Source: Candidatus Tetragenococcus pullicola (GTDB lineage: Bacteria; Bacillota; Bacilli; Lactobacillales; Enterococcaceae). From it: a stretch of DNA of 38,897 nt. The notes below the pieces were generated by a model that did no database searches, was not told the DNA's origin, and was given only the letters and a program-made list of their open reading frames with translations. Where the stretch lies: positions 1-38,897 of the forward strand of contig DXDB01000182.1 in assembly GCA_019115705.1 (NCBI GenBank), written 5' to 3'. A program made the translations under genes and the position numbers. Shown here piece by piece: positions 1 through 8,387 of this stretch. The first letter of the stretch is position 1. Every line of letters begins with the position of its first letter.

Positions 1-1
1 G

Positions 2-199
2 CTCCCATAAGAAACAGCAATGGGAAGTATGGCATATTATATTACGCATGCTTCTAAAAAGAACTTTCAACCCATGAATGCCAATTTTGGACTATTTCCA
101 GACCTACCCAAACGAATTCGTGATAAGAAGCTTCGTTATGAAACAATTGCCAATCGTGCTTTAGAGACATTAGAAGAAATCAAAAAAGAATTCATATAA
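2..199 (+). pseudogene. trmFO: TrmFO (methylenetetrahydrofolate--tRNA-(uracil-5-)-methyltransferase), 3' end, truncated by window start; in-frame TAA at 8-10
   Basis: Translation from frame 2 gives [64 protein letters not shown], typical of the TrmFO C-terminus. trmFO-xerC-hslVU-codY synteny supports it. The in-frame stop makes intactness doubtful. Confidence 0.7.
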
Positions 200-210
200 G
201 AAATAACCAA

Positions 211-248
211 GAGCATCTACTGATTAAAAACAGTGATGCTTTTTTTGT
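211..248 (+). terminator. Rho-independent terminator after trmFO
   Basis: agcatctactg / cagtgatgct stem with one bulge, followed by a T-run. Confidence 0.65.
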
Positions 249-276
249 GTTAAAGTATCGTGTTTGAAAATGTGTA

Positions 277-483
277 GTAAAGATACAGAAGAATGCCAAA
301 GAATTGTGCCTTTAGCAGGTAAAGATACAGAAGAATAGCAAAGAACTGTGCCTTTAGCGTGTAAAGATACAAAAGAATGGCGAAGAACTGTACCTTTCGC
401 AGGTAAAGATACAGAAGAATGCCAAAGAACTGTGCCTTTAACATGTAAAGATACAAAAGAAAGTCCGTTTACTCGTAAAGCAG
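277..483. repeat. 42-bp direct tandem repeat, 4 full units plus one degenerate unit
   Basis: Units at 277-318, 319-360, 361-402, 403-444 and a diverged unit from 445: gtaaagatacagaagaatgccaaagaactgtgcctttagcag and variants. Confidence 0.95.
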
Positions 484-571
484 AAATAAATGATACTTAT
501 CAGCGTTTTCAATTGACCAAACACATTTGTTGTTTTATGATAGTATCATTAAAGTAAGGGGTTGAAAGATA

Positions 572-994
572 ATGATTGGCCAGTTTATCACAATTATCAG
601 TCAGAAGCTTTTGAATCAACCACCTTTTTTCAGAGGGTTGGTTTGGGTAGTCCTCTTTTTAGTGCTCATTGTTATTTTGTATGTGTTGTTTTCGTTGCTA
701 TTTTTCCCGTTAATGGCTTTATATAATCGGCTAACTGATAAGAATGAAAGCAACGTTATGGCACAAAACGAATATTTGTTGGGTGAATTAACAGAAAAAA
801 TCGAAGGTTTTTCCGTGGGTGAAGTCATGGAAATTGGCAGTAAAACGGCTCACACCGTTTATCCCGCTAAGTTTTATCGAACAAAAGACCAAGAAAATAA
901 TCTTCTGTTAACTGTTGGTACCAAAGTGTTGATTATTGATTTTGATGAAAAGGGACGGGCCCTGGTCATTAAAAGTAATCATTATGGAAATTAA
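572..994 (+). CDS. NfeD-like membrane protein (N-terminal TM, C-terminal OB-fold-like domain), flotillin partner
   Basis: 140 aa ORF; hydrophobic N-terminus; C-terminal ...LLLTVGTKVLIIDFDEKGRALVIK; immediately upstream of flotillin. Confidence 0.7.
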   Translation: MIGQFITIISQKLLNQPPFFRGLVWVVLFLVLIVILYVLFSLLFFPLMALYNRLTDKNESNVMAQNEYLLGELTEKIEGFSVGEVMEIGSKTAHTVYPAKFYRTKDQENNLLLTVGTKVLIIDFDEKGRALVIKSNHYGN

Positions 995-1014
995 AATAAA
1001 AAAGGAGTGGTGAA

Positions 1015-2442
1015 ATGTTAGAATTTGTTGGTAGTTCTGTGTTTTTGATCGTTTTGATCGTTGTTTTATTAATTATTTTCTTAATGCTTCGTTATCGTAT
1101 CGGCAAACCCGATGAAGCTTTGATTGTTACTGGTTCTTTACTTGGAAAAGAAGGAATCAAAATCTTAAAAAATAGTGGAACGTTTGTCATTCCAATCATC
1201 CAAAAGGCGCATAAGTTAAGTTTGTTGACGCATAAATTAGAGATTGGGACTCCAGAAGTGTATACTGAACAAGGGGTTCCCATTTTAGCCAGTGCTACCG
1301 TATTGGTGAAAGTTGGAAACAGTGTTGAATCAATCAAAACAGCCGCAGAACAATATTTAGGAAAATCAACCAAGGACTTAGAAGATGAAGCACAAGAAGT
1401 GTTGGAAGGTCATTTACGGGCCATCTTGGGAACGATGACAGTTGAGGCTATTTATAAAAACCGGGATGATTTTGCTGAACAAGTCCAACAAGTTGCTTCT
1501 ACGGACTTACGCAAAATGGGCTTAGAAATCGTTTCTTTTACAATTAAAGACGTGACTGATCCCAATGGCTACCTAGATGCTTTAGGTCGCCCTCAAATAG
1601 CAGTAGTGAAAAAGAACGCAGAAGTTGCAGAATCAAACGCTTTAAGAGAAACTCGGATCAAACAAGCGGAAAATGAACAATTGGCCCAACATGAAGAAAT
1701 TCGTCGGAAAACAGAAATCGCTGAAGCCACAAAAGATATGGGATTAAAACAAGCCCAATACAAACAAGAACAAGAAGTCGCTGATGCAAAAGCTGAACAA
1801 GTTGCTATCGGTGAAAAAATGAAAGTTCATTTAATTGAACAAGATAAAAATATCGAAATTCAAGACAAGCAAGCGGCTCTGACAGAAAAAGAACTAAATG
1901 CAAGTGTTCGTAAGAAAGCAGAAGCAGATAAATATGTTGTCGAACAAAATGCCTTGGCTCAAAAAGCCAGAGAAATCGCACAAGCTGAAGCCGATGCAGA
2001 AAAAGTTCGTTTGGCAGCTGAAGCCGAATCGCAACGAGTTACAAAACTAGGAAATGCAGAAGCTGACAAAATTTCTAAAGTTGGACAAGCAGAAGCTGAA
2101 AGCAAAGAAAAAATGGCGTTGGCCTTGCAAAAATTAAACGAAGCCGGTATTTTGATGGAATTCATTAAAGTTCTTCCACAAATTGCCAAAGAGGTAAATG
2201 CACCAATCAGCAATATTGATAAGGTTGTTAGTTTTGGTGGTGGCGATGGGGTTCATGAGATAGGGGAAGCAGGTTTAGCTCGCACTTTTGACACCATTAA
2301 AGAAACGACAGGACTAGATCTTGTTTCTTTAATCAATGAAACCATGTCCACAAAACAAGGAAATAAAGAACTAGTTCAGGCAGTTGAAGAAAAAAGCATC
2401 AAGCAAACAGAGCCTGCAGATGAAGAAAATGATTCTGAATAA
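1015..2442 (+). CDS. floT: Flotillin family protein (SPFH/PHB domain, YuaG/FloT-like)
   Basis: 475 aa; N-terminal TM, RYRIGKPDEALIVTGSLLG, SPFH domain, long Glu/Ala-rich coiled coil with AEADAEKVRLAAEAES repeats. Confidence 0.9.
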   Translation: MLEFVGSSVFLIVLIVVLLIIFLMLRYRIGKPDEALIVTGSLLGKEGIKILKNSGTFVIPIIQKAHKLSLLTHKLEIGTPEVYTEQGVPILASATVLVKVGNSVESIKTAAEQYLGKSTKDLEDEAQEVLEGHLRAILGTMTVEAIYKNRDDFAEQVQQVASTDLRKMGLEIVSFTIKDVTDPNGYLDALGRPQIAVVKKNAEVAESNALRETRIKQAENEQLAQHEEIRRKTEIAEATKDMGLKQAQYKQEQEVADAKAEQVAIGEKMKVHLIEQDKNIEIQDKQAALTEKELNASVRKKAEADKYVVEQNALAQKAREIAQAEADAEKVRLAAEAESQRVTKLGNAEADKISKVGQAEAESKEKMALALQKLNEAGILMEFIKVLPQIAKEVNAPISNIDKVVSFGGGDGVHEIGEAGLARTFDTIKETTGLDLVSLINETMSTKQGNKELVQAVEEKSIKQTEPADEENDSE

Positions 2443-2450
2443 TAAATGAA

Positions 2451-2483
2451 AAATTCACCACGAGATTTCGTGGTGAATTTTTG
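2451..2483 (+). terminator. Rho-independent terminator
   Basis: aattcaccacga-gatt-tcgtggtgaatt perfect stem followed by T-run. Confidence 0.85.
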
Positions 2484-2682
2484 TTTTCACTAGAAAGTTG
2501 TCATAAGTGTATTGCAGAAGTTGCTGAATGGAGCGATTTATCTGTTCTAAAAAGTAACAACTATTTCGTTTTTTATTAAATTGTGAACGAATTTTGAAAG
2601 ATTGATTAAATTCTGACAATTCAATTGTTTTTTTTAAAAAGCTATGATAGAGTTTAAGTGCACTAGAAACGGAGGAAAAACG

Positions 2683-3582
2683 TTGAATCAAATGAATTGG
2701 CCCCAAGAGTTTTTCCGTTATTTATTGGTCGAAAAAGGATATTCAGATAAAACAAAAGAGGCTTATGAAGAAGATATTTCAGATTTTTTTGAGTTTTTAA
2801 AATCTTCAGGAGATGAAAATTATCTTCAAATAGACCATCGTGATGTTCGGGTGTATTTAAGTGTTTTGTATGATAAAAAATATAGTCGAAATACCATCAG
2901 TCGTAAGATGGCTAGTTTACGTTCTTTTTATCAATTTTTGTTGAAACAAGAGATAATCAGCGAAAATCCTTTTTCATATGTCCATTTAAAAAAGAAAAAT
3001 GCGAAATTGCCGCGTTTTTTTTATGAAGAGGAAATGGAGGCACTCTTTGAAAGTGTTCAAGGCAAAGAACCCTTACGACAACGAGATCGAGCGTTATTGG
3101 AAATCTTATACGGTGCGGGTTTGCGGGTGTCAGAATGTGCCCAATTACAATTGCCTGCCATTGATTGGCAAAATGAAGTTCTTTTAATTCATGGAAAAGG
3201 CAACAAGGATCGTTACGTTCCTTTTGGTGTTTTTGCCCAAACAGCGGTGCAAGATTATCTAGCTGGCGGGCGAAAAGAATTAATGGAGCATTTTCATAAA
3301 TCGCATTCGTTTTTATTTGTCAATCGTTTAGGAGATCCTATTACCTCTACTGGCATCGAGTATGCTTTGAATCAATTGATTCGTCGTAGTAGTCTGGATA
3401 GTCAGATTCATCCGCATATGTTACGGCATACCTTCGCCACTCATTTATTAAATAATGGCGCGGATATGCGGACGGTACAAGAATTATTAGGCCATGCCAA
3501 TTTATCAACAACTCAAATCTATGCCCACGTAACCAAGGAAAGCTTACAAAACAATTATCGTAAGTTTCATCCACGGGCGTAA
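2683..3582 (+). CDS. xerC: Tyrosine recombinase XerC
   Basis: Phage_int_SAM plus catalytic domain; GAGLRVSE, HMLRHTFATHLLNNGADMRTVQELLGHANLSTTQIYAHV. The start is likely TTG 2683 behind GGAGG; the ORF-track ATG at 2644 lies in a TATGAT -10-like element. Confidence 0.93.
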   Translation: MNQMNWPQEFFRYLLVEKGYSDKTKEAYEEDISDFFEFLKSSGDENYLQIDHRDVRVYLSVLYDKKYSRNTISRKMASLRSFYQFLLKQEIISENPFSYVHLKKKNAKLPRFFYEEEMEALFESVQGKEPLRQRDRALLEILYGAGLRVSECAQLQLPAIDWQNEVLLIHGKGNKDRYVPFGVFAQTAVQDYLAGGRKELMEHFHKSHSFLFVNRLGDPITSTGIEYALNQLIRRSSLDSQIHPHMLRHTFATHLLNNGADMRTVQELLGHANLSTTQIYAHVTKESLQNNYRKFHPRA

Positions 3583-3615
3583 ATCATGCAATTTATATAG
3601 GAGGAAATATATTCA

Positions 3616-4161
3616 ATGGAATCACAATTTCATTCAACAACCATTTGTGCAGTAAATCAAGATGGAAAATTTGCTATGGCAGGAGATGGACAAGTCACGA
3701 TGGGAGAACAAATCGTGATGAAAGGTACAGCAAGAAAGGTTCGTCGCATCTATAACGATGAAGTCGTTGTTGGCTTTGCTGGAGGCGTTGCAGATGCCTT
3801 TACTCTAGAAGAAAAGTTTGAAGAAAAATTAAATGAATTTAATGGTAATTTACAACGAGCAGCCGTTGAACTTGCTCAAGAATGGCGGTCACAACAAGCA
3901 ATGCAAAAGCTTGAAGCGATGTTGATTGTCATGAATGAAAAAGAAATGTTACTTGTTTCCGGAACAGGAGAAGTGATTACCCCAGATGATGGAATTTTAG
4001 CCATTGGTTCTGGCGGAAATTATGCGCTTGCTGCGGCTCGTTCGATGAAAAAATATGGGAAAGAAACCATGTTAGCAAAAGAAATCGCTGAAAATGCGTT
4101 GAATATTGCTGCTGATATTTGTATCTTTACTAACCATAATATTATTGTGGAGGAATGTTAA
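3616..4161 (+). CDS. hslV: ATP-dependent protease subunit HslV (ClpQ)
   Basis: [27 protein letters not shown]...[33 protein letters not shown] upstream. Confidence 0.96.
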   Translation: MESQFHSTTICAVNQDGKFAMAGDGQVTMGEQIVMKGTARKVRRIYNDEVVVGFAGGVADAFTLEEKFEEKLNEFNGNLQRAAVELAQEWRSQQAMQKLEAMLIVMNEKEMLLVSGTGEVITPDDGILAIGSGGNYALAAARSMKKYGKETMLAKEIAENALNIAADICIFTNHNIIVEEC

Positions 4162-4163
4162 AA

Positions 4164-5558
4164 ATGATGGAACAAAATGTCTCCCCACGAACTATCGTGG
4201 AAGAACTTGATCAATATATTGTTGGCCAAAATCCAGCGAAAAAGTCAGTTGCTGTTGCTTTGCGGAATCGCTATCGTCGCTTGCAATTAGATGAAAAAAT
4301 GCAAGAAGAAGTGACTCCTAAAAATATTTTGATGATTGGACCAACAGGTGTCGGTAAGACAGAAATTGCACGTCGTTTGGCAAAAATTGTCAATGCACCA
4401 TTTATGAAAATTGAAGCGACAAAATTTACTGAAGTGGGCTATGTTGGTCGAGATGTGGAATCAATGGTTCGTGATTTGGTAGAAAATGCTATTCAAATTG
4501 TTCGAAAAGATCAATATAAAAATGTGCGTGTAAAAGCTGAAAAAAAGGCCAATCGCCGTTTAGCAAAAGCATTGGCACCAGGGATAAAAAAAGAAAAAAG
4601 ACAAAATTCGAACCCTTATGAACAAATGATGGCCATGTTTGGACAAAACCAACAAGAAGAACCTCAAGAAGAGTTGACTGATGAAATTCGCACAAATCGT
4701 CAAGCTATTTATGAACAATTACAAAAAGGCGTATTGGATGAACGAGAAGTAACCATTGAAATCAATGAGCCAAAAACAGCTTCACCTATGATGAATCCTG
4801 GATTGGAACAAATGGGAATTGATTTAGGAGATACCTTAGATGCTTTAAAACCACAAAAAAAAGTGGAACGGACCTTGTCTGTTAAAGAAGCTCGCGAAGT
4901 TTTAATTCAAGAAGAATCTTCAAATTTAGTAAATGATGCCGATATTCATAGTGAGGCCATCAAGCTTGCTGAATCAAATGGGATTATTTTTATTGATGAA
5001 ATCGATAAAATTACTTCTAAATCTCAACAATCTGGTGAAGTCTCTCGTGAAGGGGTGCAACGTGATATTTTACCAATTGTCGAAGGGTCACAAGTTAACA
5101 CCAAATATGGCACTATTCAAACAGATCATATTTTATTTATTGCTTCAGGAGCCTTTCATGTGTCAAAACCAAGTGATTTAATTCCCGAATTGCAAGGACG
5201 TTTTCCAATTCGTGTGGAATTAGATGATCTGACAGCTGAAGACTTTGTAAAGATTTTAAAAGAACCCAACAATGCGTTAATCAAACAATACGTAGCCTTA
5301 CTTGGAACCGAAAATGTTACGGTGACCTTTACTTTAGAAGCAATTGAAAAAATTGCTGAAATTGCTTTTCGTGTCAATCGAGATACTGAAAATATCGGTG
5401 CTCGTCGTTTGCATACCATTTTAGAGAAATTACTGGAAGATTTGTTATTTGAAGCTTCTGAAATGCAAATGGGTGAAATTACGATTACAGAAGCCTACGT
5501 AGAAGATAAGTTGGCAGATATTGCCCAAGATACTGATTTGAGTCGTTATATTTTATAA
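4164..5558 (+). CDS. hslU: ATP-dependent protease ATPase subunit HslU (ClpY)
   Basis: AAA+ Walker [17 protein letters not shown]; HslU-specific [22 protein letters not shown]; overlaps hslV. Start 4155 or 4164 (the latter better spaced from GGAGG). Confidence 0.96.
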   Translation: MMEQNVSPRTIVEELDQYIVGQNPAKKSVAVALRNRYRRLQLDEKMQEEVTPKNILMIGPTGVGKTEIARRLAKIVNAPFMKIEATKFTEVGYVGRDVESMVRDLVENAIQIVRKDQYKNVRVKAEKKANRRLAKALAPGIKKEKRQNSNPYEQMMAMFGQNQQEEPQEELTDEIRTNRQAIYEQLQKGVLDEREVTIEINEPKTASPMMNPGLEQMGIDLGDTLDALKPQKKVERTLSVKEAREVLIQEESSNLVNDADIHSEAIKLAESNGIIFIDEIDKITSKSQQSGEVSREGVQRDILPIVEGSQVNTKYGTIQTDHILFIASGAFHVSKPSDLIPELQGRFPIRVELDDLTAEDFVKILKEPNNALIKQYVALLGTENVTVTFTLEAIEKIAEIAFRVNRDTENIGARRLHTILEKLLEDLLFEASEMQMGEITITEAYVEDKLADIAQDTDLSRYIL

Positions 5559-5630
5559 TCCGTAAGTGACGATGTTTTCTTTCAAAAGGATAGAGTGAAT
5601 AATGAAGTGTTAAAAGAAAGGGGTAAAAAC

Positions 5631-6416
5631 ATGGCAACTCTTTTAGAAAAAACTAGAAAAGTTAATCAGTTGTTGCAACAAAAGAATACATTTAGTATTG
5701 ATTCAGATTTACCTTATGATAAAATGGCTAAAATTTTGGGGGATATTTTAGATAGCAATGCCTATATCATTAGTAGTGAAGGACATGTTTTAGGTTTTAA
5801 TGAAAAACATGATGTGAACAATGAACGTGTCAAAAAAATGTTTGTCCAAAAACAATTTCCCAAAAGTTATACAGATATGGTTGAATTATTATCTGTCACC
5901 GAATCCAATATTTCGATCGACAATGATATGACAGCTTTTCCTATCGAATCTCGAGACTTATATCCAAACGGCTTAACAACAGTCGTACCAATCTTTGGTG
6001 CTGGTGAACGATTAGGGACGATCATTCTTTCTCGTATCAACCAAACCTTTGATGACGAAGATTTAGTATTATCAGAATACAGTGCGACTGTTGTGGGTAT
6101 GCAAATTTTATATCAAAACTCGCGGGATATAGAAGACAATATTCGGAGTACAACGGCCGTCCAAATGGCAATTAATACTCTCTCTTATAGTGAACTAATT
6201 GCCGTTCAAGCGATTTTTGACGCGCTAGATGGCAATGAAGGTCGTTTGACTGCTTCAAGTATTGCCGATGAAATTGGCATCACACGTTCAGTTATTGTCA
6301 ATGCTTTACGTAAATTAGAGTCTGCTGGCGTTATCGAATCTCGATCACTAGGAATGAAAGGGACCTATTTAAAAGTATTGAATCCTCGTTTTAAAGAAGA
6401 ACTTGCAAAAGCATAA
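5631..6416 (+). CDS. codY: GTP-sensing transcriptional pleiotropic repressor CodY
   Basis: MATLLEKTRKVNQLLQ..., C-terminal HTH ASSIADEIGITRSVIVNALRKLESAGVIESRSLGMKGTYLKVLN. ATG 5631 follows AAAGGGG; the track's 5595 start is probably too long. Confidence 0.96.
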   Translation: MATLLEKTRKVNQLLQQKNTFSIDSDLPYDKMAKILGDILDSNAYIISSEGHVLGFNEKHDVNNERVKKMFVQKQFPKSYTDMVELLSVTESNISIDNDMTAFPIESRDLYPNGLTTVVPIFGAGERLGTIILSRINQTFDDEDLVLSEYSATVVGMQILYQNSRDIEDNIRSTTAVQMAINTLSYSELIAVQAIFDALDGNEGRLTASSIADEIGITRSVIVNALRKLESAGVIESRSLGMKGTYLKVLNPRFKEELAKA

Positions 6417-6480
6417 CCATAAAATATGAGCAAAGGACACTTCATTTTCTCTGTCATTTTGCCGAGTTTGGAGGATCGTT

Positions 6481-7356
6481 ATGAGTGTAATCATTGAAAT
6501 GGAAACTATAAAAGCTGAAATTTCTGAGCAAGGTGCCGAGTTAATCAGCTTAAAAAGTAAAGATAGTAACCTGGAATACCTTTGGCAAGCCAATCCGGAC
6601 CATTGGGCTAGACATGCGCCCGTACTTTTTCCGATTGTTGGTGCCTTAAAAGACGGAAAGTATACCTACCAAGAGAAAACGTATCAGCTTTCACAACACG
6701 GATTTGCTCGAGATAGTCTTTTTTCACTCGTTGAACAAACGCCAACATCTGCTTTATTTTTGTTAGAAAGTAACGACCAAACAAAAGAGAACTATCCGTT
6801 TGACTTTCAATTATATATAGCTTATGAATTACAAGAAAGTACACTAAAAGTAAGTTATAAAGTCGTGAATCCAACTAATGAAGATCTTTATTTTTCAATC
6901 GGAGGCCATCCAGCCTTTAATGTTCCTTTAGAAGAAGGCTTAACTTTTGATGACTATTATTTGGAGCCAACTCCTATGAAGTCACGAATAACTTTACCGC
7001 TTAAAAATGGACAAATCGATAGTGAAAATCGTACCTTGGGACAAACCAATACAACCTTTGCTCTGTCTCATGAATTGTTTCATGAAGATGCTCTAATCTT
7101 TGAAACAAAAGGTAGGAACGCGTTTAGTATTAAATCAGAGAAGTCCAAACATAGTGTCACGTTAAGTTATGATGATTTTCCGTATGTCGGTATCTGGTCT
7201 ACTTATCCTGTTCAATCTCCGTTTGTTTGTATCGAACCTTGGTTTGGTGTTGCAGATACGGTGGAGACAAGTGGTCAATTGACAGAAAAATTGGGGATTC
7301 AAAAATTGTCTTCCCACAAAACAATGAAGACCAGTTACACAATTACGATTCAATAA
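6481..7356 (+). CDS. Aldose 1-epimerase family protein (LacX/GalM-like)
   Basis: ISEQGAELISLKSKDSNLEYLWQ...HWARHAPVLFPIVGALKDGKY...HGFARD; GGHPAFN motif. Confidence 0.85.
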   Translation: MSVIIEMETIKAEISEQGAELISLKSKDSNLEYLWQANPDHWARHAPVLFPIVGALKDGKYTYQEKTYQLSQHGFARDSLFSLVEQTPTSALFLLESNDQTKENYPFDFQLYIAYELQESTLKVSYKVVNPTNEDLYFSIGGHPAFNVPLEEGLTFDDYYLEPTPMKSRITLPLKNGQIDSENRTLGQTNTTFALSHELFHEDALIFETKGRNAFSIKSEKSKHSVTLSYDDFPYVGIWSTYPVQSPFVCIEPWFGVADTVETSGQLTEKLGIQKLSSHKTMKTSYTITIQ

Positions 7357-7388
7357 AAAATAAGCTGAGGAATTCCTCAGCTTATTTT
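7357..7388. terminator. Bidirectional terminator between convergent epimerase and plsY
   Basis: AAAATAAGCTGAGG-AATT-CCTCAGCTTATTTT: perfect 14-bp stem with A/T flanks on both strands. Confidence 0.92.
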
Positions 7389-8041
7389 TGTGGATGTTTT
7401 TTTTTATTTTTTAATCCAAATGAAATCGTACTTTCTGTTCCCGCCTTAATCCGAGCGATGTTTTCGCGATGACGAATGAAAATAAAAATAGTCACAACTA
7501 TGGCAATAAGTGTTAAAAGCCAGTCGGGTTCTGATAAAAGAGTAGGCGCGACATAAGGAATAAATACTGTCGAAATAGTTATAAGTACTAATGAGATCAT
7601 ACTTGTCAAACTAACTGTGCTTGTAATAAATAAGATGATCAGAAAAAGAATCAGTGAGTATAAAAAGAATAAAGGATGGTAGGCTAAAAGCATTCCAGCG
7701 CTTGTTGCCACAGCTTTCCCCCCTTTAAATCCGGCAAATATTGGAAAGACATGTCCTAAAATAGCAAAAACCCCAAACCAAAGTGGGTTGATGGAACTTA
7801 TGTGGAAAATGTAGGGCAAACAAGTGGCCAAGCTTCCTTTGAGAAGATCCATCAAAAAAACAACGAATCCCGCTGTCTTACCCAAGACACGAAAGGTATT
7901 GGTCGTCCCAGTGTTTCCACTTCCGTAGTTTCGAATATCTTTTTTAAAGAAAATTTTTCCGATCCAGACACCAGATGGAATAGAACCTAACAAATAGGCC
8001 AAAAGAAATAAGCTTGCAATTTTCATTTTTTCAGTTCCCAA
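7382..8041 (-). CDS. plsY: Acyl-phosphate glycerol-3-phosphate acyltransferase PlsY
   Basis: [43 protein letters not shown]...[21 protein letters not shown]. Alternative start at MKIASLF (about 8026). Confidence 0.95.
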   Translation of the reverse strand: MGTEKMKIASLFLLAYLLGSIPSGVWIGKIFFKKDIRNYGSGNTGTTNTFRVLGKTAGFVVFLMDLLKGSLATCLPYIFHISSINPLWFGVFAILGHVFPIFAGFKGGKAVATSAGMLLAYHPLFFLYSLILFLIILFITSTVSLTSMISLVLITISTVFIPYVAPTLLSEPDWLLTLIAIVVTIFIFIRHRENIARIKAGTESTISFGLKNKKKHPQK

Positions 8042-8387
8042 CTTTCTGTGTGTTCTTACAACAGAAATAGTTTAGCATGAATTTAAAAGAGCTACAATAC
8101 TAACTTTTTTTGAGAAATAAAAAAGTATTTCTTTTTTTTACAAACTATGCTATTATTAATTTACAAACATACGTTCCTGTTATCTTTAAAAAGGGACGAA
8201 ACTATCATAGTTTTTTCCCTATGCTCGACGACTTGTGGCTTTTTTGTGTCGAGCTTTTAGAAGTTGTGTTGGCTAATTTTACAGAATATGGTGTATAATG
8301 TGAAAGGTCTACAAAAGAAGGCAGGGAAATAGTAGCTGTCTACTAGAAAATGTCTTATATAAAATGAATGTACAAGGAGAGTTGACG

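Noticed and set aside
277-483. CRISPR-like array
   Set aside because: Units are contiguous 42-bp tandem repeats without unique spacers, and no cas genes are in the window.
250-557. ORFs 250..456 (-) and 348..557 (+) as genes
   Set aside because: They are open only because the tandem repeat unit is a multiple of three; no good RBS, low complexity, and a stop in another repeat unit.
1092-2213. Antisense ORFs inside floT, and other shadow ORFs elsewhere (e.g. 4489..4695, 5156..5419, 14201..14554, 36235..36474)
   Set aside because: They lie opposite strongly supported core genes, and their sequences look like reverse-frame translation of those genes.
8110-8298. 62-aa ORF upstream of parE
   Set aside because: Covers the hairpins and the parE promoter; no RBS; better explained as regulatory or noncoding sequence.
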